DNA of 64,000 nt from Bacillaceae bacterium IKA-2 (GCA_031761875.1 CP134492.1:3100001-3164000); one strand, 5' to 3'. Shown: positions 45,409 through 55,434, numbered from the stretch's first letter. Notes: generated from the sequence alone by a model not told the origin. Numbers and translations are program-made.

Positions 45409-45608
45409 GTTTTTTGCTCCTTTCATCATTTGTTACTATTCATGAAACAAAGAAAGTCCGAACACTTTCGTACGAATTTTCGTTGATCCGTTTCAAACTA
45501 CTTTTCAAATTTTTATGATTTACATAATTAAAGCTTGAATGGAAACCATAAAACAAGATTGAACTTACTAAATTTCATCATGGACCCTATTGAAAGGAGT
45601 TTATTTCT

Positions 45609-45743
45609 ATGTCCCATACAAAAGATGATGACAAAAAGAAACAAGATAATAATGCCAAACGCCATCTGAAAAACTTACAACGAGAAAAGAATGCTGAAGA
45701 ACGTGGCGAACGTCAATTTTCTAAGAAAACAAACCATTTATAA
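45609..45743 (+). CDS. DUF3941-like small protein
   Basis: 44 residues, highly charged, no hydrophobic segment; SHTKDDDKKKQDNNAKRH and the ending FSKKTNHL match the short DUF3941-type proteins of Bacillus as I recall them. AAAGGAG nine bases before ATG 45609. Function unknown. Confidence 0.7.
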   Translation: MSHTKDDDKKKQDNNAKRHLKNLQREKNAEERGERQFSKKTNHL

Positions 45744-45872
45744 GAAAAGCGCAAGGCGCCCGCCTATCGGCGAAAAACACTAGAAGGGCTGTATGTAGTA
45801 CGTAGCGGTCAGCTCTTAGACCGCAAGTGCAGGACTGAAGTGTTCGAGCCGATGGCGCCTGGAGCTAGACAG
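45744..45872. repeat. GAAAAGCGC...GGAGCTAGACA hairpin repeat
   Basis: Starts AGAAAAGCGCAAGGCGCC and ends GGCGCCTGGAGCTAGACA. Inverted segments (GGCGCC, CCGCCTATCGGC with GCCGATGG, AACACT with AGTGTT) predict a long hairpin. Same family ends as the element at 22526-22700 but a different middle. Confidence 0.7.
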
Positions 45873-45908
45873 ATTTCTAAGTAAAAACGTATATACTTTC
45901 TTACCTTG

Positions 45909-45985
45909 TAAGAAAAGCGCTTGCGCTTTTCTTTGTCTAGCTTCAGTGCTTGTCTCAGTTGATTAAGGCGCTATTGCTTTTCTTT
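45909..45985. repeat. inverted, truncated repeat copy
   Basis: A perfect palindrome AGAAAAGCGC-TT-GCGCTTTTCT, followed by TGTCTAGCTTCAGTGC, which is the reverse complement of the end of the other copies. The remaining gap up to 46100 shows nothing clear. Confidence 0.6.
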
Positions 45986-46099
45986 TTTGTCAGCTTATAC
46001 CCGGCAGAGCAACCATCTTCACTTGCATGTATATCGGCCTCTCTTTTTTAACTGCCGCTTATATATTCAAACATATTATATTATAAATGTTTAGACAAA

Positions 46100-46126
46100 A
46101 ATAAAGCAGATCTCGTCTGCTTTATT
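46100..46126 (-). terminator. terminator overlapping the rhodanese stop
   Basis: AATAAAGCAGA (46100-46110) pairs with TCTGCTTTATT (46116-46126); the stop codon lies in the stem. Confidence 0.7.
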
Positions 46127-46490
46127 CATACAATTTTGAAACATCGGTGATAACATTTTCTAATCCTGTTTGAATCTCTTCGTCCCAAGCCAGCATCCCA
46201 CCATAAAAATTGTGTGCTTCTTTGATACCATTTTCTTGTAAAAAGCGGGCTACATGATGACTTCTATTACCACTACGACAAACAAAAATATATTCTTTAT
46301 CTTCTTTTAACTCAGCAACAATATTAGGAATATTTTGCATTGGTATTAAAGGAATTCCGGGAATATGGAATTCTTGATACTCTTCTCTTTCCCTGACATC
46401 GATAACAACTATATTTTCTGGTTTATTTTTTAGGATCTCTTTTAACTCAGCCACTTCAATTTGTTTAATTCCCTCTTGCACAAAAGACAT
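46122..46490 (-). CDS. single-domain rhodanese sulfurtransferase
   Basis: 122 residues. Active-site C71 in CRSGNRS, preceded by the VIDVRER loop. Single rhodanese domain, typical of cytoplasmic PspE/GlpE-like proteins that carry persulfide sulfur. The acceptor is unknown. GTGAGG precedes ATG 46490. Confidence 0.9.
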   Translation of the reverse strand: MSFVQEGIKQIEVAELKEILKNKPENIVVIDVREREEYQEFHIPGIPLIPMQNIPNIVAELKEDKEYIFVCRSGNRSHHVARFLQENGIKEAHNFYGGMLAWDEEIQTGLENVITDVSKLYE

Positions 46491-46537
46491 ACATATTCCT
46501 CACTTTCTCTAGTTAGCCATTGTAAAAAATATAATTA

Positions 46538-46577
46538 TGAAATTTATCATACTGATTTTTTTTGGAAATGCCTTGAC
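46538..46577. repeat. short dispersed repeat, copy 2
   Basis: Matches 4548-4590: identical first 19 bases, T run, then GAAATGCCTT. Located about 50 bases upstream of the rhodanese start. Confidence 0.55.
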
Positions 46578-46662
46578 AATATTGGTTTACTTTAACCAAG
46601 CCAGTACTATTTAGCATTAATGGTACATTAAAATAGGAAGGAAAAGGCTTTGCCCTTCCTCC

Positions 46663-47748
46663 CTATTCTACCCTATTTCTTAGTTTTAATAGCCGATATG
46701 TATGACTAACGACAACTTTACAGACCGCATAGGTTGGCACGGCTAAAAGCATTCCAATAATTCCAGCAAAACGACCGGCAACTATTAACAGTAAAATAAT
46801 TGTCAGTGGGTGCACAGCTAGCTTTTTACCCATTATTTGTGGCGATATAAAATTACTTTCAATTTGTTGAACAATAATAATAACAGCAAGTACTTTTACA
46901 ATCATAAATGGCGAGTCAATTATAGCCACAATAAGCGCTGGTATTGTTCCTATCCACGGCCCTACAAAAGGAATAACATTCGTAAACATCGCTACTAATG
47001 CAAGTATTAATGAATATTCTATCCCAATAATTAAAAATCCGACAAACATTAACACCCCAACACAAAAACTGACGAGAATTTGCCCTTGGATATAAGAGCT
47101 AAGCTTAACATCCATATCGGATAGTACTTTTCTTCCTTCAATCCGTTGCTTTTCTGGTAAAAGTCTCAAAACTTGATTCGGGGCCTTCTCACCCTCTTTT
47201 AACATGTAAAAAAGAATGAATGGAATAATGATAAATAAGATAACTACATTTGCAACAAACCCAAGTAGTCCAGCAATATTGTTACTAATAAGATTGAATG
47301 CCTGCGTGATATAGTCAGTCAAATTTTCGGACAATTTATCAAGAGAAAGTGTCTCAGTAGCCTGGAAACGGTTAAACCATTCATTTTCTTGTAATTCAAT
47401 AATAACCCCACGCATTTCATTTACCAAAAAAGGCAAATTTTCTACTAAGCTATTTACTTGCTTTTGAAGAAGAGGGCCTATTAGTAACACTAAAACAGTA
47501 AACAAGCCGATTACAGCTAAATAAATACAAATTATTGCTAATGTTTTCGGAAGCTTATAATTCTCTAACAAATTGACAATGGGTCTGAATAAGTAGTACA
47601 AAACCCCAGCTAATATGAACGGGAAAAATAAAGTTTCAACAAAAACAACAATCGGACTAAAAATAAATTGAATATGTGAACCTAAAAAAATAATTAAAAA
47701 CACCATAATAATGCCAAGTGCAATCCGAAACCACTTATGCTGTGACAA
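46663..47748 (-). CDS. AI-2E/PerM-family transporter
   Basis: About 361 residues from TTG 47748 (AGGTG 8 bases upstream). Eight hydrophobic segments; FVGPWIGTIPALIVA and SPQIMGKKLAVHPL match the AI-2E transporter family (YtvI/YueF-like). In Bacillus some members act as Na+/H+ antiporters, so the substrate is open. A longer in-frame start at 47823 lies in a non-conserved leader. Confidence 0.85.
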   Translation of the reverse strand: MSQHKWFRIALGIIMVFLIIFLGSHIQFIFSPIVVFVETLFFPFILAGVLYYLFRPIVNLLENYKLPKTLAIICIYLAVIGLFTVLVLLIGPLLQKQVNSLVENLPFLVNEMRGVIIELQENEWFNRFQATETLSLDKLSENLTDYITQAFNLISNNIAGLLGFVANVVILFIIIPFILFYMLKEGEKAPNQVLRLLPEKQRIEGRKVLSDMDVKLSSYIQGQILVSFCVGVLMFVGFLIIGIEYSLILALVAMFTNVIPFVGPWIGTIPALIVAIIDSPFMIVKVLAVIIIVQQIESNFISPQIMGKKLAVHPLTIILLLIVAGRFAGIIGMLLAVPTYAVCKVVVSHTYRLLKLRNRVE

Positions 47749-47825
47749 ACATACTTCACCTACTTTTAAGAAAATAATTAGCCTGATATTTAAATGAATT
47801 TCATTATGTAGATTCAACGCCACTA

Positions 47826-47870
47826 GGTAGTTAGATTTGGCTTATATAATGGTATTATGAAATTCATTCA
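47826..47870. repeat. 45-base direct repeat, left copy
   Basis: Shares 27 bases (one mismatch) plus a related 17-base lead with 51476-51520. The two copies flank the LacI and GH31 genes. Confidence 0.7.
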
Positions 47871-47901
47871 TCTAAATTATTTTTATTATAACACACTAAC
47901 T

Positions 47902-48939
47902 TTACTTTTTTTGCACAACTAATTTACTACATGTTTGTCGTTTTATTAATTTATGTGGAATGAGAATATTTCTTGGTTCCATAGTCGGTTGTTGGATTTT
48001 TTCAATCAATAAATTTGTCGCTTCATGTCCAAGTCCGAATATATTAATATCGACTGTCGTCATTGGTGGGCTAGAGAGTTCCGAAATGAGTACATTATTA
48101 AAGCTAATAATAGATATATCTTCTGGAACACGAAGCCCCATTTCACTAAGCATTCGCATCACACCAAAGGTCATAATATCATCAGATACGACAAGAGCGG
48201 TCGGTGGCACTTGCAAACTCATCAATTCAATGACTGCATCTTGTCCCCCTTCTTGTAACTCCTGATGAAATACTACATAACCATCTTTTAAGGGAATATC
48301 AGCATTTTGTAACGCTTGCTCATAACCTTTCTTGTGGTCAATAGTTACAACGAAGTCTAACTCTCCACCAATAAAGGCAATATGTTGATGACCGAGTAAA
48401 ATTAAATACTCTGTTACTGTTTTTGCAGCTTTTAAATTATCATTATTGACATAGTTAATCTCTTTATCAACGTCTTCATATGGACGACCAATTAGTACAA
48501 ACGGGAAATTTTGTTGCTGTAAGTAAGGCATAATTCGGTCATTTACTCTAGAGTAGAGGAGGATAATACCATCAACTCTTCTCCCTTGAACCATATGAAC
48601 AATTTCTTCCAATATTTCATCCTCTGTCTGTCCAGTAGAAAGATACAACCCGAAACCTACTTGGTGCACTTTTGTACTAATACCACGAATTACCTCTGGG
48701 AAAAATGGATTTTGAAACGCCATATTAACAGAGCTTGGCATGACAATCCCTATTGTACGGGTACTTTTGTTTGCTAAGCTTCTTGCATTAAAGTCCGGAT
48801 GATACCCTAATTTTTCCATTACTTCCCGAACCTTATCTTTCGTCTTCTTACTTATTCTGGGACTATCTGCAATTACACGAGAAACGGTGGAAGGCGCCAC
48901 TTTTGCTATTTTTGCTACATCCTTTATTGTTACTGCCAT
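47902..48939 (-). CDS. LacI-family transcriptional regulator (MalR-like)
   Basis: 345 residues. N-terminal HTH (IKDVAKIAKVAPSTVSRVIAD), hinge, then a periplasmic-binding-like effector domain. The neighbourhood (GH31, MalEFG) suggests a maltodextrin-responsive repressor. Candidate operators with LacI-type palindromes are at 57258-57269 (chemoreceptor) and about 55169-55180 (MalE). GGGGGAG precedes ATG 48939. Confidence 0.9.
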   Translation of the reverse strand: MAVTIKDVAKIAKVAPSTVSRVIADSPRISKKTKDKVREVMEKLGYHPDFNARSLANKSTRTIGIVMPSSVNMAFQNPFFPEVIRGISTKVHQVGFGLYLSTGQTEDEILEEIVHMVQGRRVDGIILLYSRVNDRIMPYLQQQNFPFVLIGRPYEDVDKEINYVNNDNLKAAKTVTEYLILLGHQHIAFIGGELDFVVTIDHKKGYEQALQNADIPLKDGYVVFHQELQEGGQDAVIELMSLQVPPTALVVSDDIMTFGVMRMLSEMGLRVPEDISIISFNNVLISELSSPPMTTVDINIFGLGHEATNLLIEKIQQPTMEPRNILIPHKLIKRQTCSKLVVQKK

Positions 48940-49023
48940 AGCTCTCCCCCATTTGATCTTAATTTTTTTATATTTTTCTTCATTTACAGTTTAGCTATTT
49001 TCTTATATATTAACAATGCATTT

Positions 49024-51396
49024 TTACCTTTGAATCGTGATTTTTAACGTTTTTTTGCTGTGATCATAAAATTTATTTGCCTTTACTTCTCCATTTATTG
49101 ATACTTCCACGTCTAGATTGAGATTGTGAATGATAAATGTTTCTTTTTTCCAAGTTGGAGTATAGGAACTTTTTGATTCTATCACCGAAATCGCAATAGA
49201 ATTTTTTTCGTAATTACAGATAACTTCTTGCTCAAACGTTTTCCCATTTTCATAATCGTATGTTGCACCATCATCTTCATATAATCGATAAGTAGCAATT
49301 CCTTCATCACCAACATAAACATGATAAGTAAGCTCTTCTTCTGGTGTTTGGGTAGATTGTTTCACAGTTCCATGCGGCACAATTGTCCCTTGCAAAATAA
49401 AAATCGGTAAAATATCAATGGGGGCTTCAACTAAATGATGCTTACTACCTTCTAGTAGTTCATCTGTCCAATAATTGACCCAAGTTCCTTCAGGCAAATA
49501 TACGACGCGATGTTTTGTTGTTGGTGTTAATATAGGTGCAACAATCACATTGTTTCCAATCATAAACTGATCCGAAAGATTAAATGTATTTTCATCTGTT
49601 GGATGTTCTAACACAAGTGGTCTCATCACTGGAATACCAGCTTGATTCGCCTCACGAAATAACGTATAAAGATGTGGTAACCATACGTAACGTTGTTCAA
49701 TATATTTTTTTGTGAGCAGTTCAACATTTTCACCAAAGGCCCAAGGTTCTTGTCGAACTGTGTTAATAGCACTGTGGTTTCTAAAATATGGTGTGAAAGT
49801 ACCAAACTGTGTCCACCGAACTAACAACTCCCCTGTGGCATCATGATCAAATCCACCAACATCAGGTCCACAAAATGCAACACCTGACATCCCGAGATTC
49901 ATACACATAGGTATAGCAAGTTGAAGATGTTCCCAGAAGCTTCTATTATCACCAGTCCAAACAGATGCATATCGTTGAACACCGGCGTAACCAGCTCTCG
50001 TCAATAAAAAGGTTCGCTTCCCGTTTAATTGTCGTTTCATACCTTCATATGTTGCTTCACCCATTAAAAATCCATAGACATTATGCAATTCGCGGTGAGT
50101 TTTCGGTTGTCCATCATTGTCATGCATCACTTTAACATCCATTGTTTTGGTTTCGTTAAAAATTGCCGGTTCATTCATGTCATTCCAGATTCCTTCAATT
50201 CCTAAGTCAGCATAAAATTTGTGTTTTTCTCCCCACCATTTGCGAGTTTTTGTACTGGTGAAATCTGGAAAAGCACTATTACCAGGCCATACATCACCAA
50301 AATAAATATTTCCTTCTAAATACTTACAAAAATGATTTTTTAACACGCCTTCTTGATATATTTGATACTCTGGATCTTCTTTAACACCCGGATCAACAAT
50401 GGGCACAATTTTAATCCCAGCTTTTTTAAGGTCATTAATTAGCGTTTTTACTTTAGGAAAACGTTCATGGTCAAACGAAAACACTCGATACCCGTCCATA
50501 TAGTGAATATCCAAATATATAGCATCGACAGGAATCTTTTTATTAACAAAATTATTGGCTAATTCTCTTACTTCAGCTTCTGTTTCATAACTGTATCTTG
50601 ATTGATGATAACCTAATGCCCACTTTGGTGGAATCGGCATCGTACCAGTTAATGTAGTGTATTCCTTTAAAACGTCTTTTATTGTTGGACCACTGAAAAC
50701 GTAGTAATCAAGTTGTCCTCCATCAGCTTTAAAAGAATACGTATCTTCTTCAGACTTTAAATCAAATTCTGTTTTGAACGTATTATCAAAGAAAACACCA
50801 TGTGCTTTTCCTTTTCGCAATGTGATAAAAAATGGGATTGATTGATATAATGAATTTGTTTCCGGATTATGTGGGGCATAAACATCTGTATTCCACATTT
50901 CCATCTTTTCACCACGTTTTTCAAGATAATTTGTTTTTTCACCGAACCCATAAAAATGATCATTTTTCTCCATTTTTTTAAAACAAATAACTTCACCTTT
51001 TTCATTAAAGCCAAAACCTTTGTTTTCTTCAGCAAGTAGAAGTTTCCCAAAGCTATTTAATATTGAAACACGAAATGGAGTTTTAGTTATCTTGACAATG
51101 ATATCACCATTTTTTATCTCAATAGTTTCATTCTCTTCATTTACCTTAGGGATAACTAATTCGCGTTCTTTAATGACAGCAAAACTAGTTTTTAATGAAG
51201 GCTCTTCATTTTGATTCATGACAATTCTGGCCGTATTGTCACCGTAAAATAATATAGCTACAAAACTGTTTTCAGCCTTTAAAAAAACAATGCCGTTTTT
51301 TATTTTATAAGAAATAAAGTTTCCAATATCTTGATACTCTTCTCCGATTAATCGCTTCTTTGTCCCAGGGTGAATTGCAAAGCTCGTATCTTGCAT
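49024..51396 (-). CDS. glycoside hydrolase family 31 alpha-glucosidase
   Basis: 790 residues, no signal peptide, so cytoplasmic. Nucleophile Asp near residue 406 in GIWNDMNEPAIF; the FCGPDVGGFDHDATGELLVRW and RNHSAIN segments complete the active site. Releases glucose from maltodextrins or isomaltose-type sugars taken up by MalEFG. AGGAGG precedes ATG 51396. Followed by the LacI gene with an 84-base gap. Confidence 0.93.
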   Translation of the reverse strand: MQDTSFAIHPGTKKRLIGEEYQDIGNFISYKIKNGIVFLKAENSFVAILFYGDNTARIVMNQNEEPSLKTSFAVIKERELVIPKVNEENETIEIKNGDIIVKITKTPFRVSILNSFGKLLLAEENKGFGFNEKGEVICFKKMEKNDHFYGFGEKTNYLEKRGEKMEMWNTDVYAPHNPETNSLYQSIPFFITLRKGKAHGVFFDNTFKTEFDLKSEEDTYSFKADGGQLDYYVFSGPTIKDVLKEYTTLTGTMPIPPKWALGYHQSRYSYETEAEVRELANNFVNKKIPVDAIYLDIHYMDGYRVFSFDHERFPKVKTLINDLKKAGIKIVPIVDPGVKEDPEYQIYQEGVLKNHFCKYLEGNIYFGDVWPGNSAFPDFTSTKTRKWWGEKHKFYADLGIEGIWNDMNEPAIFNETKTMDVKVMHDNDGQPKTHRELHNVYGFLMGEATYEGMKRQLNGKRTFLLTRAGYAGVQRYASVWTGDNRSFWEHLQLAIPMCMNLGMSGVAFCGPDVGGFDHDATGELLVRWTQFGTFTPYFRNHSAINTVRQEPWAFGENVELLTKKYIEQRYVWLPHLYTLFREANQAGIPVMRPLVLEHPTDENTFNLSDQFMIGNNVIVAPILTPTTKHRVVYLPEGTWVNYWTDELLEGSKHHLVEAPIDILPIFILQGTIVPHGTVKQSTQTPEEELTYHVYVGDEGIATYRLYEDDGATYDYENGKTFEQEVICNYEKNSIAISVIESKSSYTPTWKKETFIIHNLNLDVEVSINGEVKANKFYDHSKKTLKITIQR

Positions 51397-51475
51397 ACAT
51401 AAATCCTCCTAAATTCCAAAAAAATGTAAAATTTTTTTCATTAAATTTCATAAAGCAGATTCTGTGCCAACTAGA

Positions 51476-51520
51476 TGTAGCTTGATGTGGCTAATATAAT
51501 GGTATTATTAAATTCATTCA
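51476..51520. repeat. 45-base direct repeat, right copy
   Basis: Matches 47826-47870 in the same orientation, 3.65 kb apart. It lies between the malG terminator and the GH31 start. Confidence 0.7.
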
Positions 51521-51527
51521 AATATAA

Positions 51528-51584
51528 AAAGATACGACTAAGGAGGGAATTTTATCATCTCCACTGATCCTTAATCGTACCTTT
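51528..51584 (-). terminator. terminator of malEFG
   Basis: A 17-base arm (51528-51544) pairs with 51568-51584 with two mismatches; T run on the minus strand. It separates the transporter operon from GH31. Confidence 0.75.
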
Positions 51585-51604
51585 TAAAAAAACATAGTAA
51601 TTCC

Positions 51605-52453
51605 TTAACCTTTTGTAGCTCCTGCAGTAAGTCCACTAATTAGATAACGCTGTAATAGCAAGAATATCAGCGCAATTGGAATTGCAACTAGCATCGCCCC
51701 TGCTGCAAATCTTGTGAAATTATTGGCGAATTGGTCGTTAACAAAATTAAATAGTCCTAGAGCTAACGTAAATTTTTCGGGACTCCGAAGAACAATCCTC
51801 GGTAAAATAAAGTCCATAAACGGCGCCATAAAGTTAAATAACGCAACAACTGCTAGGATAGGTTTTGCAAGTGGTAGCATAATCTGGAAGAAAATCCTAA
51901 AGTGACCAGCACCATCAATTTTTGCGCTTTCATCTAACTCTCTTGGAATCGTATCAAAATATCCTTTTACTAAGAAGGCATTCATTGGAATCGATCCACC
52001 TACATAGATAAGAATTAACCCAGTTAATGAGTCTAATAAACCAATGATGTTTAATAAGATATATAATGCCACCATGGCCATTAATACAGGGAACATTTGT
52101 AATAATAAAAATGTGTATAAACCGTACTTACGCCCTGTAAAGCGATATCTTGAAAAAGCATATGCCACAAGAGATACAACGACTGTTGAAAAAATAGAAG
52201 TTGCAAAAGCAACAATAAGTGTATTTTTGTACCATGTTACATAGTTACTTCTTGGGTCAAAAAACAACCACTCATAGTGCACAAATGACCAATTATCAGG
52301 AATCATTTTGGCACCGTAAAGACTAGTCCCCGGGTTTAACGAAAGACCAAATGCCCACATGAGTGGATAAAAAATTATCACAAACATTACCGCGATAATT
52401 GCATAAATAACAGTTAGTTCAAGTATGTTTCTTGTCTTTTTTGTCATCGGCAT
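51605..52453 (-). CDS. malG: maltodextrin ABC transporter permease (MalG type)
   Basis: 282 residues, six transmembrane segments, EAA loop ELDESAKIDGAGHFRIFFQIMLP. Partner of MalF. Seven bases downstream of malF. GAGGGG precedes ATG 52453. No ATPase gene is in the cluster, so a shared MsmX-type ATPase is expected elsewhere. Confidence 0.92.
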   Translation of the reverse strand: MPMTKKTRNILELTVIYAIIAVMFVIIFYPLMWAFGLSLNPGTSLYGAKMIPDNWSFVHYEWLFFDPRSNYVTWYKNTLIVAFATSIFSTVVVSLVAYAFSRYRFTGRKYGLYTFLLLQMFPVLMAMVALYILLNIIGLLDSLTGLILIYVGGSIPMNAFLVKGYFDTIPRELDESAKIDGAGHFRIFFQIMLPLAKPILAVVALFNFMAPFMDFILPRIVLRSPEKFTLALGLFNFVNDQFANNFTRFAAGAMLVAIPIALIFLLLQRYLISGLTAGATKG

Positions 52454-52459
52454 TAGTAA

Positions 52460-53761
52460 TTACCCCTCTTTAAATGAACGTGTTTTTCTGAATTGGAAGA
52501 AAGCAAATGTTGCAACCATTAATCCAAGTATAATTGAAATTGCTGCGGCCATATTAAAGTTTTGAGTATCAAATGTTAACTTATAAACCCATGAAATTAA
52601 AATATCTGTTCCACCAGCATTTTGTCCACGTACTGCTGGACCACCTTGATTAAATAAGTAAATAATATTGAAGTTATTAAAATTACCAGCATATTGCATA
52701 ATTAGTAATGGTGCAGTCGCAAACATTACATGTGGAAATGTAATATTACTAAATTTCTGCCAACGGTTTGCACCATCAATGTCAGCCGCTTCATACCAAT
52801 CACTTGAAATACTTTGGAGTACTCCTGTAAATAAAGCAAAGACAAATGGGAATCCTAACCAAGTTTGAATTAAAATTAAAGCAGTTTTTGTCCAAAATGG
52901 GTCTGTTAACCACGGGATTGCAGAACCAAAGAGAGGCACAATGATATCATTGTTTATGGCACCAAAATTATCATTAAATAAAGCTGTAAATATGATAATT
53001 GTAACGAATGCCGGTACTGCCCAAGGTAAGATTAAAACTGTACGAATTAGACGTTTAAACTTAAGTCTTGGATCATTTACTAAAACTGCTAAAAACATCG
53101 CTAGCGCAATTTGTAAAGTCGTGGCAATAAATGTCCATATTAGTGTCCATGAAAGAACTGTAAGGAAAGTTCGACGCCATATTTGCAAAGTCACTAGAGC
53201 AGTAAAATTGTCAAATCCTACCCAACTTAATAAATGTCTTGGGGGGGAATTATATAAACTGTAGTTTGTAAAAGCGATAAATAACATGAAAAGTAATGGG
53301 AAAATAACTACGAAAATTAATAAGAAAAGACCAGGCCCTACAAGTAGATAAGGAAATCCTTTATCCCATGCATTACGGAACGCTTCGCCCATTGAAGGTA
53401 TCGTCCAGCCTTCTTGTATTCTCTTTGCGTCCTTACGAGCATCAATGATGTTGATTACATAAAATGCTAATGCAAAGATTGTCAAAATAAGTGAGATTAT
53501 CCCTTGACTTAATAAAACCCTTGAGTCATCAATACGTGGGATTTCACCTAAGGTAATTAATCCCCAATAACCAATAGATATAAAATCATAAAAGGCTATT
53601 ATGAAAGCTGCAAAGAGAATAAAAAGGATTGAGCCTTTAATATATCTGCGGTTATATAGCTGACCTATTCCAGGTATAACTGATAATAGGGTAGCTAAGG
53701 TTGGGTTATGACTAGTAGAATTTTTCATTTCGTGATTTTGCTGTGTGTTTTTAGACGACAT
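52460..53761 (-). CDS. malF: maltodextrin ABC transporter permease (MalF type)
   Basis: 433 residues, longer than simple permeases because of an N-terminal pair of hydrophobic segments (LATLLSVIPGIGQLYNR and after), as in Bacillus MalF-type proteins. EAA loop EAADIDGANRWQKFSNITFP. Second gene of the operon. Confidence 0.92.
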   Translation of the reverse strand: MSSKNTQQNHEMKNSTSHNPTLATLLSVIPGIGQLYNRRYIKGSILFILFAAFIIAFYDFISIGYWGLITLGEIPRIDDSRVLLSQGIISLILTIFALAFYVINIIDARKDAKRIQEGWTIPSMGEAFRNAWDKGFPYLLVGPGLFLLIFVVIFPLLFMLFIAFTNYSLYNSPPRHLLSWVGFDNFTALVTLQIWRRTFLTVLSWTLIWTFIATTLQIALAMFLAVLVNDPRLKFKRLIRTVLILPWAVPAFVTIIIFTALFNDNFGAINNDIIVPLFGSAIPWLTDPFWTKTALILIQTWLGFPFVFALFTGVLQSISSDWYEAADIDGANRWQKFSNITFPHVMFATAPLLIMQYAGNFNNFNIIYLFNQGGPAVRGQNAGGTDILISWVYKLTFDTQNFNMAAAISIILGLMVATFAFFQFRKTRSFKEG

Positions 53762-53827
53762 GTCAGTTTCCTCCTGCTTGAATAAGTGAGGCGAAAAAGG
53801 TCTCCCTTTCTCGCCCCTGAAAATGAC

Positions 53828-55120
53828 TTAGTTTCCAGCCGTTAGTTCAATTTGTTCTTTGATATGTTCTACTGCCTCTTCTAAAACTTCAGATACATCA
53901 TCACCCTTGGCAATAAATTCAAGAGCATCTGCCATTGGATCCCAAACTTGTGACATTTCTGGTACATTTGGCATTGGTTCAGCAAATTCTGCCTGAGCTA
54001 AAATACCATTTCTTAACTCGTCATCGATCTTTATATCAGTACGAGCAGGAATTTCACCAGCAACATTAAAGTAATGTTCACCGTTAGTTGAATTTGTAAT
54101 AAATAATGCTAAGTCAGTTGCCCAATACTTGTTCTCACTGTATTCAGATACGAACCAACCTTTAACTCCAGAGAATGAGTTTAAGTTTTCCCCGTTAATT
54201 GTAGGTAAAGTTGTTACTTTCAACTTATCACCTAAATCTGCACTATAGTCAGGAATACTCCAAGGTCCAGTAACAACGGCCCCAACTTTTCCTTCTCTAA
54301 ATAATCCATTCATTACGTCTCCTGTAATCCCCTGTGGAATTAGTCCATCTTCAAACCAAGATTGAATTAATTGTCCACCTTCAATTGCACCTTCGTTACC
54401 TAGACCAATATCTTCAATGTCATAGCCTCCGTCAGCATCACGACCAAATACGTAGCCACCAGGTCCAGCTAAGAATGGGTATGTGAAATAGAAGTTAGTC
54501 GCTTCCATTAAGAAGCCATACTCGTCGTTCGCAGGATTTGTTAATTCTTTAGCAATTTCGAGAAGCTCATCCATTGTTTCTGGAGCTTCTGGAATTAAAT
54601 CAGTGTTGTAGAATAAACCATAAGTTTCAATTACAGCAGGAATACCGAATTGGAAACCTTCATAGCTAAGTGCTTGAAGAGCCCCTTCAGGATAACCAGC
54701 CAATTGGTCTGCTGTTACTTCTAACTCTGCAGCAAGACCTTGTAAGTAAATCGCACCTACTCTATCATGTGGATGGAAGAAAAGGTCAGGACCATGTCCA
54801 GCAGGACCATCTAATGAAAGAGCATCAAGTTGATCAAACATAGATTGAGGTACGATATTAACACTAATCCCGTTTTCCTCTTCGTACTTTGCAGCAATTT
54901 CTTCGTATGCTTGAACTTGACTTTCTTCATCATTAACCCACATCGTTAAGCTATCTGGCTTAGCAGGTTGATCTCCTTCTGTTGATTCATTTGTAGTTTC
55001 ATTTGTAGTTTCTCCTTCAGTTGGTTCTGGAGTTTCCTCACGGTCTGGACCACAAGCTACTAGCGCTAAAGAAAGCACTAACATTAATAAAAAAGTAAGT
55101 AATGTTGACTTTTTAAACAT
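53828..55120 (-). CDS. malE: maltodextrin-binding lipoprotein (MalE type)
   Basis: 430 residues. Lipobox LVAC with C23, then an acidic Thr/Glu-rich linker (25-52) and an extracellular solute-binding domain (SLTMWVNDEESQVQAYEE...). The subfamily fits maltose/maltodextrin. AGAAGGGGG precedes ATG 55120. First gene of malEFG. Confidence 0.9.
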   Translation of the reverse strand: MFKKSTLLTFLLMLVLSLALVACGPDREETPEPTEGETTNETTNESTEGDQPAKPDSLTMWVNDEESQVQAYEEIAAKYEEENGISVNIVPQSMFDQLDALSLDGPAGHGPDLFFHPHDRVGAIYLQGLAAELEVTADQLAGYPEGALQALSYEGFQFGIPAVIETYGLFYNTDLIPEAPETMDELLEIAKELTNPANDEYGFLMEATNFYFTYPFLAGPGGYVFGRDADGGYDIEDIGLGNEGAIEGGQLIQSWFEDGLIPQGITGDVMNGLFREGKVGAVVTGPWSIPDYSADLGDKLKVTTLPTINGENLNSFSGVKGWFVSEYSENKYWATDLALFITNSTNGEHYFNVAGEIPARTDIKIDDELRNGILAQAEFAEPMPNVPEMSQVWDPMADALEFIAKGDDVSEVLEEAVEHIKEQIELTAGN

Positions 55121-55164
55121 TTTTTTTCCCCCTTCTAGTTTGTAAAGATTTTCAGATCTGAAAT

Positions 55165-55230
55165 GAAGCGCTTACTAACCTAGCATTATTAAACGAGTCT
55201 CCTCCGTAAACCAATAGTCAAGAATAGTTT
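55165..55230 (-). promoter_or_regulatory. malE promoter region with LacI/cre-like dyad
   Basis: On the minus strand TTGGTT and AATAAT, about 18 bases apart, may be the promoter. Just downstream GTAAGCGCTTCA (about 55166-55180) resembles a LacI/CcpA-type operator with core AAGCGCTT. A second candidate, CAACCGGTTG, lies at about 55372-55381. The 383-base gap 55121-55503 otherwise ends in the chemoreceptor terminator. Confidence 0.4.
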
Positions 55231-55397
55231 GTCACACATATCAATTCTAATACTAATAATTTTAAGGATTTTGATTTCGTTGTTTAATAACGCATTTAGT
55301 AATTTCGTAAAACAGCGAATCTTGTCTTAGCCGTTTCATCTCACGTGACGTGAAAAGATAAAATCAAAGACAACCGGTTGCACAAACCGTAAAAATA

Positions 55398-55434
55398 AAT
55401 GCAAGCTACTCAAAAATATGAAATCGCTTGCATT
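55398..55434 (-). terminator. terminator of the chemoreceptor gene
   Basis: AATGCAAGC (55398-55406) pairs with GCTTGCATT (55426-55434); on the minus strand T-rich bases follow. Confidence 0.65.
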
